The notes under the pieces are model-generated. The model searched no databases, was not told where the DNA came from, and saw nothing but the letters and a program-made list of their open reading frames with translations. From Syngnathus acus (Eukaryota > Chordata > Actinopteri > Syngnathiformes > Syngnathidae): a DNA stretch of 64,000 nucleotides. Made by a program: the position numbers and the translations under genes. The first letter of the stretch is position 1; each line of letters begins with the position of its first letter. Location of the stretch: positions 4,476,001 to 4,540,000 of the forward strand of contig NC_051087.1 in NCBI RefSeq assembly GCF_901709675.1. Direction: 5' to 3'. Shown piece after piece: positions 11,654 through 23,025 of the stretch.

Positions 11654-12280
11654 ATGTCACTGGGAGTGAAGGAGAAGACCCAGGTGCGTCTTGTCTTCCT
11701 GGGGGCGGCCGGAGTGGGCAAGACGGCCCTGATACGCCGCTTCCTGCAGGACACGTTTGAAGCCAAACACCGGCGCACGGTGGAGGAGCTCCACAGCCGG
11801 GAGTACGACATAGGTGGCGTCAAGATCACCGTGGAGATCCTGGACACCAGCGGCAGCTACTCCTTCCCGGCCATGCGCAAGCTCTCCATCCAGAACAGCG
11901 ACGCTTTTGCGCTGGTCTACGCCGTGGATGACCCTGAGTCTCTGGAGGTGGTCAAGAGCCTGCGGGAGGAGATCCTGGAGATCAAGGAGGACAAGTACAC
12001 GCCCATCGTGGTGGTGGGCAACAAGACTGACCGCGGGGGAGAGAGGCGGGTGTCTGAAGATGATGTGCTGTCCATCGTGGAGATGGACTGGAACAACAGC
12101 TACCTGGAGGCTTCGGCCAAGGACAACGTCAACGTGGTGGAGGTGTTCAAGGAACTCCTGCAGCAAGCCAACCTGCCGAGCCGCCTCAGTCCGGCTCTGC
12201 GTCGACGCAGGGAGACCTTACCCAAACCCGCTGGCTTCAGGCCCCCCATGAACAAGACCAACAGCTGCATCCTGTCCTAA
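11654..12280 (+). CDS. ras-dva: Ras-dva-like small GTPase (Di-Ras/Dexras-related), intronless
   Basis: One uninterrupted frame encodes 208 residues. Motifs in order are: P-loop GAAGVGKT (17-24), effector-region Thr42, DTSG (64-67), NKTD (123-126), SAK (154-156) and a C-terminal CAAX box CILS (205-208), predicting prenylation and membrane attachment. The segment after DTSG (SYSFPAMRKLSI) is typical of the Di-Ras/Dexras/Ras-dva group. The residue matching Ras Gly12 is Ala and that matching Gln61 is Ser, so slow intrinsic GTP hydrolysis is expected. Ras-dva proteins are known from anterior ectoderm patterning in frogs and fish. The start is the ATG with A at -3; an in-frame TTG lies 15 codons upstream but is not a plausible start. 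The assignment to Ras-dva rather than another Di-Ras-like branch is from memory of the family. Confidence 0.88.
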   Translation: MSLGVKEKTQVRLVFLGAAGVGKTALIRRFLQDTFEAKHRRTVEELHSREYDIGGVKITVEILDTSGSYSFPAMRKLSIQNSDAFALVYAVDDPESLEVVKSLREEILEIKEDKYTPIVVVGNKTDRGGERRVSEDDVLSIVEMDWNNSYLEASAKDNVNVVEVFKELLQQANLPSRLSPALRRRRETLPKPAGFRPPMNKTNSCILS

Positions 12281-12396
12281 TGGCAGAGATGAAAAGAGGA
12301 CATGTTCAAAAGTGGGCGGCAAGTGAAGAGCGCTCTCCTCCAGGCTTCTTAACCCTTAAGTGGAGGACACCAGCAGAAGTGACTCAGATTTAAAAA

Positions 12397-12406
12397 AATA
12401 AATAAA
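12397..12406 (+). terminator. Poly(A) signals of ras-dva
   Basis: Overlapping AATAAA motifs lie about 120 bases past the stop codon. A second AATAAA is at 12,760-12,765, so a longer 3' UTR is also possible. Confidence 0.55.
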
Positions 12407-12765
12407 TAAATACACTTTGTTGTAGTGCTGGTTGGTGCGTACTTGTTGCCGTTGAGAACAATGTAAGACTTAAAAGGCTGTCTAACTGTTGTACTTAATA
12501 TACATCATGTTGTAACCTATCTGTGAGATTTTTATTAAGGTACGTCTTTTTTCTAATTGTGCATGAGAGTCATTACTTTTTGGTAATATGTTTCAAAAAG
12601 CACATTAACAGTGTAAATACACAGCTTTTTTTTATAAGTTTATTGATTAGTAAATGAAGTTTTTTGTGTATTTTTTATCATCTCATTGTTCTGCTGTTGT
12701 GTTAAATGAAACGATTTGTATTGTAAGTTTAAATATGCATCATAAAAACAAAAAATGCAAATAAA

Positions 12766-15660
12766 ATATGGTGTTTGACTCTACATGGATGGTAACTAAA
12801 GTTCTCATTCAAAATACAACCAAATTGTGTTTCTTTTTTGTATTTCACATTCTTTATTATGCAGACACTTGATTGTTTAAAAATTTTGAAAGACTAGTAA
12901 ACAGTTTTCTTAGTGTTTTAGATTTTTTTACCAGTAAGATAATTGTAAATACATACTTTTTATTATTTATTATATACATTATTTTTTTTCTGATCACCAA
13001 AACAAATTATGTAGTTTATTTCCGTTTTAGGTTTTAATGATAAATGTGTTAAAAAAAAAACTTTTTCGCTATTAGTAATTGTATAGTATAATTCTTTTTT
13101 AGCATCCCCAAAATATTGTTTTAAAACACTTTTTGATCCATGGTTTATATAATTATTTTTCTCATACATCAAAAATAATTTAACTTGTTAATTTCTTATA
13201 TTTAATCCTAAATATTGCTTCTACAACTCTTCAATTATAAATAGCAACATAATTTCTGTTTAATTCATTTTATTTTATTACATATACAGTGACAAAGAAG
13301 ACCAATGCTTAAAGGGACAGTGCGTATCTTTCAATGCCATCTAGAGGTGAATTAATAAAATGAAGAGACAGTTCATAGCACACATTTTGAACAATAGAGT
13401 GCCTCAAAGAGACCACACTAAAGAGACCACACTTGGCAAACCTACCACCAATTTCTATTCCCTCAAGTTAAAAAATAAAATAAAAAAATTAAATAAAAAC
13501 ACTGTCGCTTTAGGAAAACAAATTGATTAGCGACACTAGCAAAGAATATAGCTCCAACAAAACAAAGACAAATTAGTGAAATAAAACAAATTTGTCAATG
13601 GATATTTAGAAAGCAAATAGCATGCACTGCCATTTGAGTCCATTAAAGGGGTTCATATTGCTCACGCTCAGGAAATGATTCTAAAGAGGACACCCGCTCC
13701 CCACCCAGTTCAGACGAATGTCATGAAATCGTGGATCATAACGGCAACACTAAAACTCTTCACATTCAATTGAATGCATCATTTTATATTCGATACCACA
13801 AGCCAGCGTCGCTCCTCGTGGTACACGGGCGCCCTCTGGTGTTAGGCGAAAGAACACTGGCGCCGTACAATCCGTTTTAACTTTTTAGAATAACACATAT
13901 GAATGTTGTTTTATTGTTTTTATAGTTTGTTTAGCAATGTTTACGTACGTTTTTATGTAACTTTTAGGTGAAATCTATTTTAATGATCCCTCCCCCATAT
14001 TTCTACTTTAAATTCAGTGTTAATGTTCAAACTATGAGTCATGTTAGTGTCTCACGTAATTAATACAATTTGAAGAAGTACATGAATAAACATTTAGCTG
14101 ACTATATACCGAATTGTTCAGTTTTATTAAACAAGTCTTTCACCATGTTTTCTTTGGATGACATCTGTTGGTGAACGACACACATTACACACAATTGACA
14201 GGCCACATTAGGTACACGTGACGCCTTATCGACTAAACGCCGCTTTTAAAAAAGGACAATAGGACCCATAATCCAAAATTATTTCCTTTTTAACCTTTGA
14301 GTATTTTTATGTACAATTTATATAGAGGTATTTTGTGCAGGTGTACCAGGGACGGCACTACACCAGGCCTAGGGGGGGTCTAGCCTCCTAAAAAAAAAAA
14401 AACCTCTGTTGCTCAGTTTAGCATTTTATTATATATTTTGAAATAGATTTATACATTATTTTTCCAGCCCCTGGTATGTATCCATCAAGGCTTTAGAAAA
14501 ATATGGTCCATAGTGAGGGGTCCATTTTGGCCTACGTTAGCAAAAGTGGTTCCTCGACCAAAAGATGGTCTGACAGGTTTGTACGTTAAGAAAAGTCCTT
14601 TAGTGTGACATCCCAATTCAAGTGACAAGTTCAAACACAACCAGACTTGAGCATTGTGTCATTTGAATAAAGAAACGATTCAGTGGTTGAACAGGTTTGA
14701 AAGTGGGACCGTTGAGTGGTTCCTGAAGCAGATGTTCCCCTTTAACCATGACCTGTTCAAGTCGAACCCACTCTACCAGCTCACGCGATAGACGCAAGCG
14801 AGTTTCCTGTTTTATTTTGAGGAAACGGCCTGGTAAACGTTGGTCCACAGTTCCTCTTTCGCTCCACTTTTAAAACGCTCTTCTGCGCACAGCTTCACAG
14901 GTGTTTTGTCGTCTCGGAGCGGGCCAGCCTTGGACCTCTGCCTGTTTTACGCCTCAAGTAAGACGTTGCTCCGTTTGCTCTCGAGTCTCCCGTAGTCAGC
15001 TTGTAATTAAGTCTTCGCCCTTGGACTTGGTCAAAGCTCCTCAGCTGAGTAAAGAGGCTCTGAGGCGTTTGGAACAAGTTCAAGGTCCTGGAACAAACTC
15101 AGCTTGATCATATCGTTTGTCACAGCCTGAATACGGATAAGTCTGTCCATCAATTTTCGATTTTAATAGTCAATGAGATGCAAGTTGTAGAGACTGAATT
15201 GCTTTAAACATCTCATTTCCGGCGCTAGAAACAGATTCTTAATGAGCTGTGGAAAGTAATATCCCTTTTGATCACAAAGTACTTGTCAAAAATTGAACAA
15301 ATAGTAGTTTACATAATTCTGGAAACGCATATATTGAAGAAGTGATTGCCAGTAATAATGCGAGAGGTATCGGGGGCAAGCTGATTTCTGAACAAATATT
15401 TCCTTGCTACAAGTGCTATTTAATTTGAGCTTTTAATTTTAGATTTACATAATTTTAACTTTGATTTTCCTACATACTAACCACTGGGTGAATGTTCAAA
15501 TGGTATTCATATTAAATATACTTTTGCGGGATGAAACCTCAGCCTTGTTTTTGATCACTTTACAGATGCACCAAGACACACACACACACACACATCATCG
15601 TTAAAAGCTTCTTTCCCATTAACTGTTCCAAGCACGATGGAAAAACATAGCACGTCATAC
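12766..15660. other. Intergenic DNA between ras-dva and prpsap1
   Basis: Strongly AT-rich up to about 13,300, mixed beyond. No exon series or RNA gene was recognised. A CTCF-like motif lies at 13,827-13,843, and a short CA run lies near 15,578-15,592 in the prpsap1 3' flank. Confidence 0.5.
13827..13843 (-). promoter_or_regulatory. CTCF-like motif
   Basis: On the minus strand the site reads ACACCAGAGGGCGCC, a close match to the CTCF core (CCASYAGRKGGCR). Occupancy is not knowable from sequence, and such motifs are also carried by dispersed repeats. Confidence 0.4.
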
Positions 15661-15672
15661 AAGTGGAATGTC

Positions 15673-15678
15673 TTTATT
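15673..15678 (-). terminator. Poly(A) signal of prpsap1
   Basis: AATAAA on the minus strand, about 130 bases past the prpsap1 stop codon. Confidence 0.7.
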
Positions 15679-15805
15679 AACCAAATGGTGAGAATCCCCA
15701 TGCAATAGTGTATCTACCTAAAAGCAAACATTCATCAAGTCCTGTTCCCACTATTTGGCACGGGACACGTACTTGGTGACCGAATGTCGTCAGTTGTCCG
15801 TCGCC

Positions 15806-18800
15806 TCAGTCGTCCAGGGCGATGTTGCGGAACAGGTAGGCCATGGACTCCCCGTTGTGGATGCGGCGGATAGCTTCGGCCAGGATCATGCTCACGTCCA
15901 CCGTCTTGATCTTTGGGCACTGCAGCTTCTGCACTTCGTGGGGCACTGTGTTGGTAACCACTACCTAAAGAGGTGGCAATGACAAATAGCATCTTGAAGT
16001 AAACACGCTTTTATTTATTTTTTTAACCTATGTAAGCAAGGTTACTTTTTGTTTCCTCTAAGTGATGTTACATGAAAATCTCCATTTTTTTTTTTTTTTT
16101 TTTAAACGTCAGAGTGCACACAGGTATTAAGAAGTGCTTGGACAAATTTGTTTAAAATGCTCCAGTGAGTTTCAGGAAGTTTGAATGAATGTGTATATAT
16201 GTTCTCTTTATTGGGCAGATTTAAGGTGAAATCAGTTTTTTTTTTTTTTACCTCATCAATGGCAGATTCTTCAATGAGTCTGGGTGCCTCAGCAGACAGC
16301 AGGCCGTGCGTGGCCATGATGAAGATCTTGTAAGCGCCTCGCTCCTTCAGGATCTCTGCGGCGGCCACAAACTCCTCCGCGTTGTCGATGATGTCATCCT
16401 AAGGCATAGTCACGGTTGTCTTCATTGTTTTCACAAAAGGGTCTGTTTAAGATTCTCCAATCAGCACTGATTACATAAATGGGTTTCACATGGAAAAAAA
16501 ACATTTGAAAATATAAAACTAAGAAATTAATAAAAGGGGAAAAAAAATCCCCACAAATGTACATATTATATTAATAAATAAAATTGCACTGCAACAGGAA
16601 AAATCCATTTAGGCAATGTAGACAATTTTGTAATGCGAGTCACATTTGATTGTGGTAGTACAAGATGTCGATGCAAATCCTGTAAAGGTTTACGGTCTTA
16701 CAACAATGATGGCGATTCTTCCTCCCACGTCTCCGACGACAGTAATGGGTGGCTTCTCCTTAGCCATCATCACTATAAAGACACAAATAGGTCAAGTTAC
16801 GCTACGGAGAAATATTAAAGTCCAATCAAGGGGACTGAGATTTGATGAGAAAAAATTGGGGTGAAACCAGAAGGACTTCCGCAACACAATCCATTAGCGC
16901 AGGAAAAATAATTTGCACTCATCCGTCGTCCAGAACAACATATGCTGAGTAGTTACAAACGGGGGTCGATCATTATTTGGAATAAAATATTTTGGTGATT
17001 TGCTATGCTGCAAAAAGAGAGCACGAAGAGTGTTTGTGCTTCAAGCAAATGAAAGAATCTCAAATAATCATCGACCCAAGCGACAACGCGCCGCAGTGCC
17101 CTCACCCGCACACACCAACAGGCGCTTTTGCAAAGCCTCACTGCGGGTTTTATAACTTGAAAAGAAAAAAAAAGTGAGTAAAAAAAATCATAAACAATAA
17201 ATTCGATGGGTAATGATATCCCATCCAAAACAATGTATCCTGAGTTGCACTACACTTCATGCCATTCTACCCCATTTTGTCCAAAGAGAGCGAAATCCTC
17301 AGATATTAGATTAAACCGGATCCCAAATTTAAGCCAAAAGGCAAAGAAGGGAGAAAATAAACTCCTCTGTAAAATTCCAGGGAAGCGAAACAAACGGGAA
17401 GAGAAAATGGAGTCATTGATTCCTACTTGGAAGGTCAATCCCAGGGAAGGCCGCACGTGACCTGCTGCCGCCTATGTTGGCGAGAAGCCCATTGCGAACG
17501 ACATGCAGAATGAGGGGAGGGGGGTGGGGTAAAAATAAGATTTTCAAATATCTATATATTTAGATTTTACATGTATATATATATATATATATATTATAGG
17601 TATAGTTTTTTTAATAAGATAATATGGTACATAATGTGTAAAATGGGCCTCGGTTGCCACGGTTGCCAATCACAGAACTTGTGTGAACGAAGGGGGGCGT
17701 CTTACATGGCAGCTCCAAGCCAGTGTGTCCGGCGCTGGAGCGAGCAGGCGGCGGCGGCGAGCACGGCCCGTCGCCCATGTTGGACTCCAGATTGGGAGCG
17801 GCGCCGTGCAGGACGGCCAAATCGAGCCGCAGCCTCTCGGCGTAGGACTGAGCCCTGAGACACACGAGCGGCAAAGAAAGTGACGTACGAGTACAAACAG
17901 CAAAGAAGCCAAACAAACACAAAAAACGGAGTACCTCTTGGCAGCCGACGGGGACTTTGCCACAATGACAGCGTTCCTGTAGTTTGGGATCTGTGAGGTG
18001 TGGGAATGGACCAGACAGACTGCAGTTGAACTTGCACGCTATATCATATCACATCCAACGAGTACTCAAATCTAGTGCCGATATCCGGGTCATGGAATTT
18101 CCGCTCCAAAATTGAGAAATAAAACCCTACTCTATTTTTAGAATATCATTTTGCATGTAATTAATAGCTTTTAGCTATGTCTCACTCAAAAAATGAAAGG
18201 GAAAAAAAATTGATGGCTCGAGAGTGTAAAGTGGCATCACCTCTTCTTGGATGTACTGGATGAGGAAGGGCGAAGCTCTCAAGTTGTCAACAGGGAAGCT
18301 GAAGAAACCCTGAATTTCCTTCTGATGAAGGTCCATGGTGATGATGTGCGTCAGTCCTGCGACGTCAACAGGACGGCATCAAACCGAATCCAAAATGCAG
18401 AATTATCGCAGTGCCCGTACCGGCCTTGGCCAACATGGCGGCGAGTAGCTTGCAAACGATGGAGCCCCTCTTCCTCATCTTGCACTGCTTGCTGTAAGGG
18501 AAGTAAGGGATGACCCCGATGATGTTCTTGGCGCAGGACGTTTTCAGGGCGTACGCCGTGATCAGCAGCTCCATGATGGCCGTGTTGACGTCTCTGCGGA
18601 ACGACACACGGCAAGGTGATCAAATTGCAACCAAAAACCTGCAGGGCTTTTGTGTAGGCCTAATCAAGGCTCGTGACAAGTCTTCTTTACCTTCCAGAAA
18701 ATTGCCCTCAGTCTGCATTAGGAACACATCTCACCTGGGAATGGTCTGAATGATGAAGATGTCTTGTCCCCGCACCGACTCCTTCACATCCACCCGGGTC

Positions 18801-19810
18801 TCTGCGCACAAACAAAATCAACGTGGCGACAGGATGGAAGCGAGCAGTTGGAAAGAGCTCGGCCGTACCTGCGTTTCCTTCTTGGTAGACCACCGACTTG
18901 CCCAACTCTACACCCAAGCGTCTAAGAAGAAGACAACGTGTCAAGGCCACAACAGAAATAGGATTCCACAAACGGCAACTTCTCCTTTGTGAGGTGGTTT
19001 GGCAGCGCAAGATTGTCCTTACTTACCTTTCTCCCGTTGTTTAGGTACGGCAGAATTTTAAAGCTGTTCGCAAGCTCCTGCCGAAGACGCAAATGTACGT
19101 AACAAGGCCCGGTTCAAGAATCCAGCCGAGCGAGTCTAAACATTGAAGGTTCATCTTGAGGTATTTTTCTAATGGCATTTGTATTCGGCACGCAACGTTG
19201 TGAGCAAGTCTCAACTTTACACAAAGTTGCAAAACGACGGAGAGAGGCAAAGCGTCATGTGAGATGAGTAACGACGTTATCGTCGTAAGAGCTAAGGGAC
19301 CATAAGTGCATCTTCTTCATTGCGGATACTTTTGGAATTCATTGGGTGACTCGTCGCTTATCGGAAAATGATTCTGCCCGATATGAACACCGGCCTGGAA
19401 CCCCATCTTTTGAGGCAGACCTTCCCCCCCCTCTGCTGTGGTTTTAATAATCAATTCAATTGGTCAAAACAAGCCCAGAATCTGTGCTCTGCAAACTTCC
19501 TGAATCATCCCTGGGCACCTGTATGCGAGGGATTTACATTTTCGGGGGGCTTTTTTATTTATTTATTTAATGACCGGTCTCACAGGTAAACAGAGAAAAG
19601 GGGGGGCACAGACCTAAACCTGCTACCCCGAGATTGGATAAAAGAGGGATGGTGGATGAATAGTTAAGATTCTCCATCCACCCATTTCCTCTCAAACCTG
19701 GATTACAAAACGCCGTGGCGCACTTACTCTGTTATTTTCTTGGCTAACTCGGAACAGGCGCTGCTGGAGTTGGCGGAAAAAACACGGTATCCACTTCTTG
19801 ACACGTTCAT
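15806..19810 (-). CDS. prpsap1: Phosphoribosyl pyrophosphate synthetase-associated protein 1 (PAP39)
   Basis: Ten coding exons in transcript order: 19,728-19,810; 18,869-18,921; 18,735-18,801; 18,421-18,593; 18,241-18,356; 17,935-17,990; 17,706-17,854; 16,702-16,772; 16,252-16,398; 15,806-15,964. All have AG/GT borders and matching phases, and total 1,074 nt (357 residues), the usual family length. It is a catalytically weak homologue and regulator of PRPP synthetase, acting in cytosolic nucleotide synthesis. Visible signatures include [17 protein letters not shown] near the N-terminus, [51 protein letters not shown] and the C-terminal [10 protein letters not shown]. The seventh exon carries the PRPSAP-specific insert ([14 protein letters not shown]), absent from catalytic PRPS. 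LELP followed by LMMAKEKPP, and [15 protein letters not shown], favour PRPSAP1 over PRPSAP2. Confidence 0.95.
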
Positions 19811-20270
19811 GTTGGAGAAACCAGACGAGAGCTTGGGCGTTTCACAGCGTTTCACCACAGACCTGTGACCGCCGAAACGCCTTATCGGCATGCTGTTTCA
19901 CACCCCAGAAGCTTCACGTTCTCTTTCCTGTTTCTTTGAAATGTCTTCGAACGACAACGATCCTACGGTGGAATGTTTCAAAACAAAACAAAAACACGCG
20001 AGGCAAACTTTTCTTCACGAGTGCCACGCTTGAGCTTAAACTACATCGGTGTAGCAAGTTCAATCGCTGCCACGCAAGTAAGAGATGTCTGAATGTTACG
20101 ACACACCGGCGTGTGTATTAAGTGCGAAAAAAAAAATCCGATTTGGCTGATTTAGAACTTGTGCAGCAGCGACTGTATCGCGGACGTTCCACGTCGCAGA
20201 GGGCCCAAACCGCGCCGGGAGGGGGCGTGCCTAAAACGTCATCGACCAATCCATGTTGAAATCTTTCATG
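19811..20270 (-). promoter_or_regulatory. prpsap1 5' flank / probable promoter
   Basis: This sequence lies immediately upstream of the prpsap1 start. Around 20,180-20,260 it is GC-rich, with a CCAAT-type motif (GACCAATCC) and an ACGTCA motif. No TATA box is evident in the right place. It is promoter-like by position and composition only. Confidence 0.4.
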
Positions 20271-20326
20271 AGGTCATCTTCAAGCGCGACCGACACTTTT
20301 CCAGTTTTTTTTTTTTTTTTTTTTAA

Positions 20327-20327
<1 letters not shown>

Positions 20328-20373
<46 letters not shown>
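20328..20373. repeat. TA microsatellite
   Basis: Uninterrupted TA repeat preceded by a poly-T run. Confidence 0.95.
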
Positions 20374-20375
<2 letters not shown>

Positions 20376-20777
20376 AACACGCCAAGTTACATTGACAAAT
20401 AATAAAGCAACAACTGTGTTACTATTATATTACGCAGGAAAGACCAAAACAGCCGGGGAGTTTTAATCCTAAATAGCAAATAAAGAAATAAAGCACCATC
20501 CTGAACGGCTTTCTCATTTTTAGCATCTCAAATACTTGTGTTTGGTTTTGTTTAGTTTCCGCCATCTGATTTCAAGTCAAAAAGGCGTCCGACATGTCCT
20601 GAGAGTGGAGCCTTCACCAGTCGTCACAGTGGAGGTTCGCAGCCACGTGCCTCTCCAAAATTCCCGGAGGTTGTGGGTCCAAGTGATTACTGTCACAGTG
20701 ACAACATGATGGGGACAACGCTCTCCCGGCCCAAAAAGATGGAGCTTTGTTTTGAGGGAATGCAAAGCAAAGGTTCT

Positions 20778-21470
20778 TCATGAACGGTGAACCCAATTCC
20801 CACCATTTACGAGAAAGTTATCAAAAGCCTCGGAATGTGCTATGATGCCAGCCTCAATGTTTGCGGCCAGGTCAAGCAGCTCAGGGAGGACCTTGGCAAA
20901 ATTCTCAGGGTGAGCGCGCTGAAACAGCGGGTCCCAGTATTCGGCAGGGAGGAGGAGGTCTGGGTCGGTCGGGACAGACGCTCTCTGCGACAAAGAGCGG
21001 CGAAAGCTGTCCGACGGCAGGACGCTGTGCCAAGAGCAGTGGATGAGACTTTGGAAAAGAGGAAGGTTCCACTGGAAAGACCTGTGGGGGCAGGCAAGGT
21101 CAGCTTCCTACTTTGAGCCACCGCGTATGATGTGCTGCCCTCACCCACAAACCTGCAACCAGATCTTGCATGTCCCCTCTGCTCACTCCCAGGCTCACTG
21201 GAAGCAAAGTGAGTCTCTCCCAAGGGAGGTACAACCAGGTGTCAAAAGCTGTCCGGGCCAAAGGACCTGCCACCGGCCCGGAACACCTGCTGCAGCCTGC
21301 TCACCAACCTCCATCAGTGAGGAGAGGGGGAACGAGGACACCGGCACCTCGTTCCAGAGGATGCCATGGACGAGGGTATCTATCTACCACCCCATGACGC
21401 AGAGGTACACAACTGAAGACGTGAAGAGGCCCAGCCTCTACGGGTGGAGTTAACCCGGGCTGACCTGGTG
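20778..21470 (-). pseudogene. Unidentified coding-like fragments, probably a decayed gene
   Basis: On the minus strand, a 3' splice-like CCCCCACAG near 21,076 precedes a frame with protein-like composition, containing SVPTDPDLLLPAEYWDPLFQ and ENFAKVLPELLDLAANIEAG and ending at a TGA at 20,778. Upstream, other frames contain IDTLVHGILWNEVPVSSFPL, then RLQQVFRAGGRSFGPDSF, then TWLYLPWERLTLLPVSLG. Together these would need at least two frame changes and a splice with mismatched phase. I do not recognise the protein. A pseudogene, or exons of a gene I have mis-assembled, are both possible. Confidence 0.35.
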
Positions 21471-22171
21471 TAGAACGGAAGAACAAAAGAACGTACCATC
21501 ATGTCCTGAAAAAGAAAAGCATTCTATTCCAGGTCTCCCCTGAAACAAAGAAGTGCATTCTAAAACATCAAATGAGATTCTACGTATCTGTCCGTCTCTT
21601 GTCTGCCTGTATCTAGTACTTTTGGGGAAAGATTTGAATGCTGACTTTTGGGTGAACACTCTTCTTGTCCTTGAAGTTTTTTTGTTTTGGTTTTTCAACA
21701 CAAATATCACGTTTTGAAAGTGAATCGAAATGTCTTCTGTTTTCTCACAAATATAAAGTTTTGAACTTGAAGCGAAATTTCTTCCATTTTCTTGAAGAGT
21801 TTGTTTCGTTTTACAAGACCCTAAGATTTATAAAACGTAAGTTGTATTCATCTTGTCCGTGTAACTGGCAGTTGCATGCTACGTAAAAAGCTCTAGCTAA
21901 TTTTATTCTTGATTCTATTTTGATTGTATTTTTATGATCATTTTTATTGCTTTTTATTTGCTATTGTATAACGTTACTGTATGGTTTTCATGTGTTAGCC
22001 ATTCTTGTCACGTACTGTATTGATGAAGGCAACAAAGCATGCAGGGAAAGCCTCTTGCTGTGTGACGATGGACAAGGGAGCGTCATTATGCACCTGAAGT
22101 GGCGTAAATAAACGAGTGCCGTGAACGCCTCTTCATTTGCACTGACGTCACCAAGCACCCCATTCTCAGCC

Positions 22172-22191
22172 CCCCCCCCCCCCCCCCCCCC
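22172..22191. repeat. Poly-C tract at an identity step
   Basis: A run of about 20 C, matched by poly-G at about 54,524-54,540. Left of it the A/A' copies differ noticeably; right of it they are nearly identical. Confidence 0.8.
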
Positions 22192-22876
22192 ATCAACTCC
22201 ACATTTCAGTTAGCCTGCTCTTAGTCAACAACAATCATGCTTGAAAATCAGTGGGAAGAACAAAATCGTATTGAATCCCCACTCCAATATTGTTCCAATA
22301 AATTTGTTTCGAATGATGTAGGGCTTAAGATGTCCGCATCTCACGAAAGAAAAACAAGCCATGCCACCAATGGTACGCAAGTGAAACCATAGAGGCTATT
22401 TCAGTGACGTTCCATTCCTTTATGGTCTTTGTGTGTGTCCACAATCGTCGTCATTGTGATTATTTTTTTTAGAGTTATTTCTTCATGAGGTTGGATGTCT
22501 TTTTGGTAGCGACGATTTCTACTACTGCCACGAAAGGCGCCACCGCGATAAGGGGCACTTGAATGTCGCGGAGACGGACGGCAACTGTGTATGTTCAGTG
22601 GAGTTGGAAAAGAATCGAAAAGACTTGTGAAAGGACAAAAAGTGCCGCTCGTCGTGACCCAGAGCCGCAACAGTGATGACATTCCGTAAAGACTTAAAGG
22701 AGCTGTATGGCGTAAGACAAAGAGGGTTATGTAAGCTTACGCGGCCGCTTTTGCGTACGTGTATCACGCACGCACGCACGCACGCACTCGTCATAAAGTT
22801 CCCAAATGCAGCCAATGAACGAGCAACAAATGTGCAAACTTTCGAAGCGCCATTGAAGATGACGGCGATTGAGCGC

Positions 22877-22882
22877 TTTATA
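22877..22882 (+). promoter_or_regulatory. Candidate TATA box of Ig gene 2
   Basis: TTTATA within GCGCTTTATAGGAAG lies about 145 bases upstream of the start codon and after a CpG-containing stretch. The same element is in the inverted copy near 53,833-53,838. Confidence 0.45.
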
Positions 22883-23025
22883 GGAAGCTCGCTCGCTGAG
22901 TTCTTTCGGCTCGTTTGGTTCAGTGGATTCGCCTGCTCGCACCTCTTCACGCGGCTCCAGCTCCAGCACCAGCAGCAGCATCAGGTCCGAACGCTCCCTC
23001 CCTTCCTAGTCATCCTCGAAAGAAG

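Noticed and set aside
11657-12166. 169-codon minus-strand frame opposite ras-dva
   Set aside because: Shadow of the GTPase gene; no family features.
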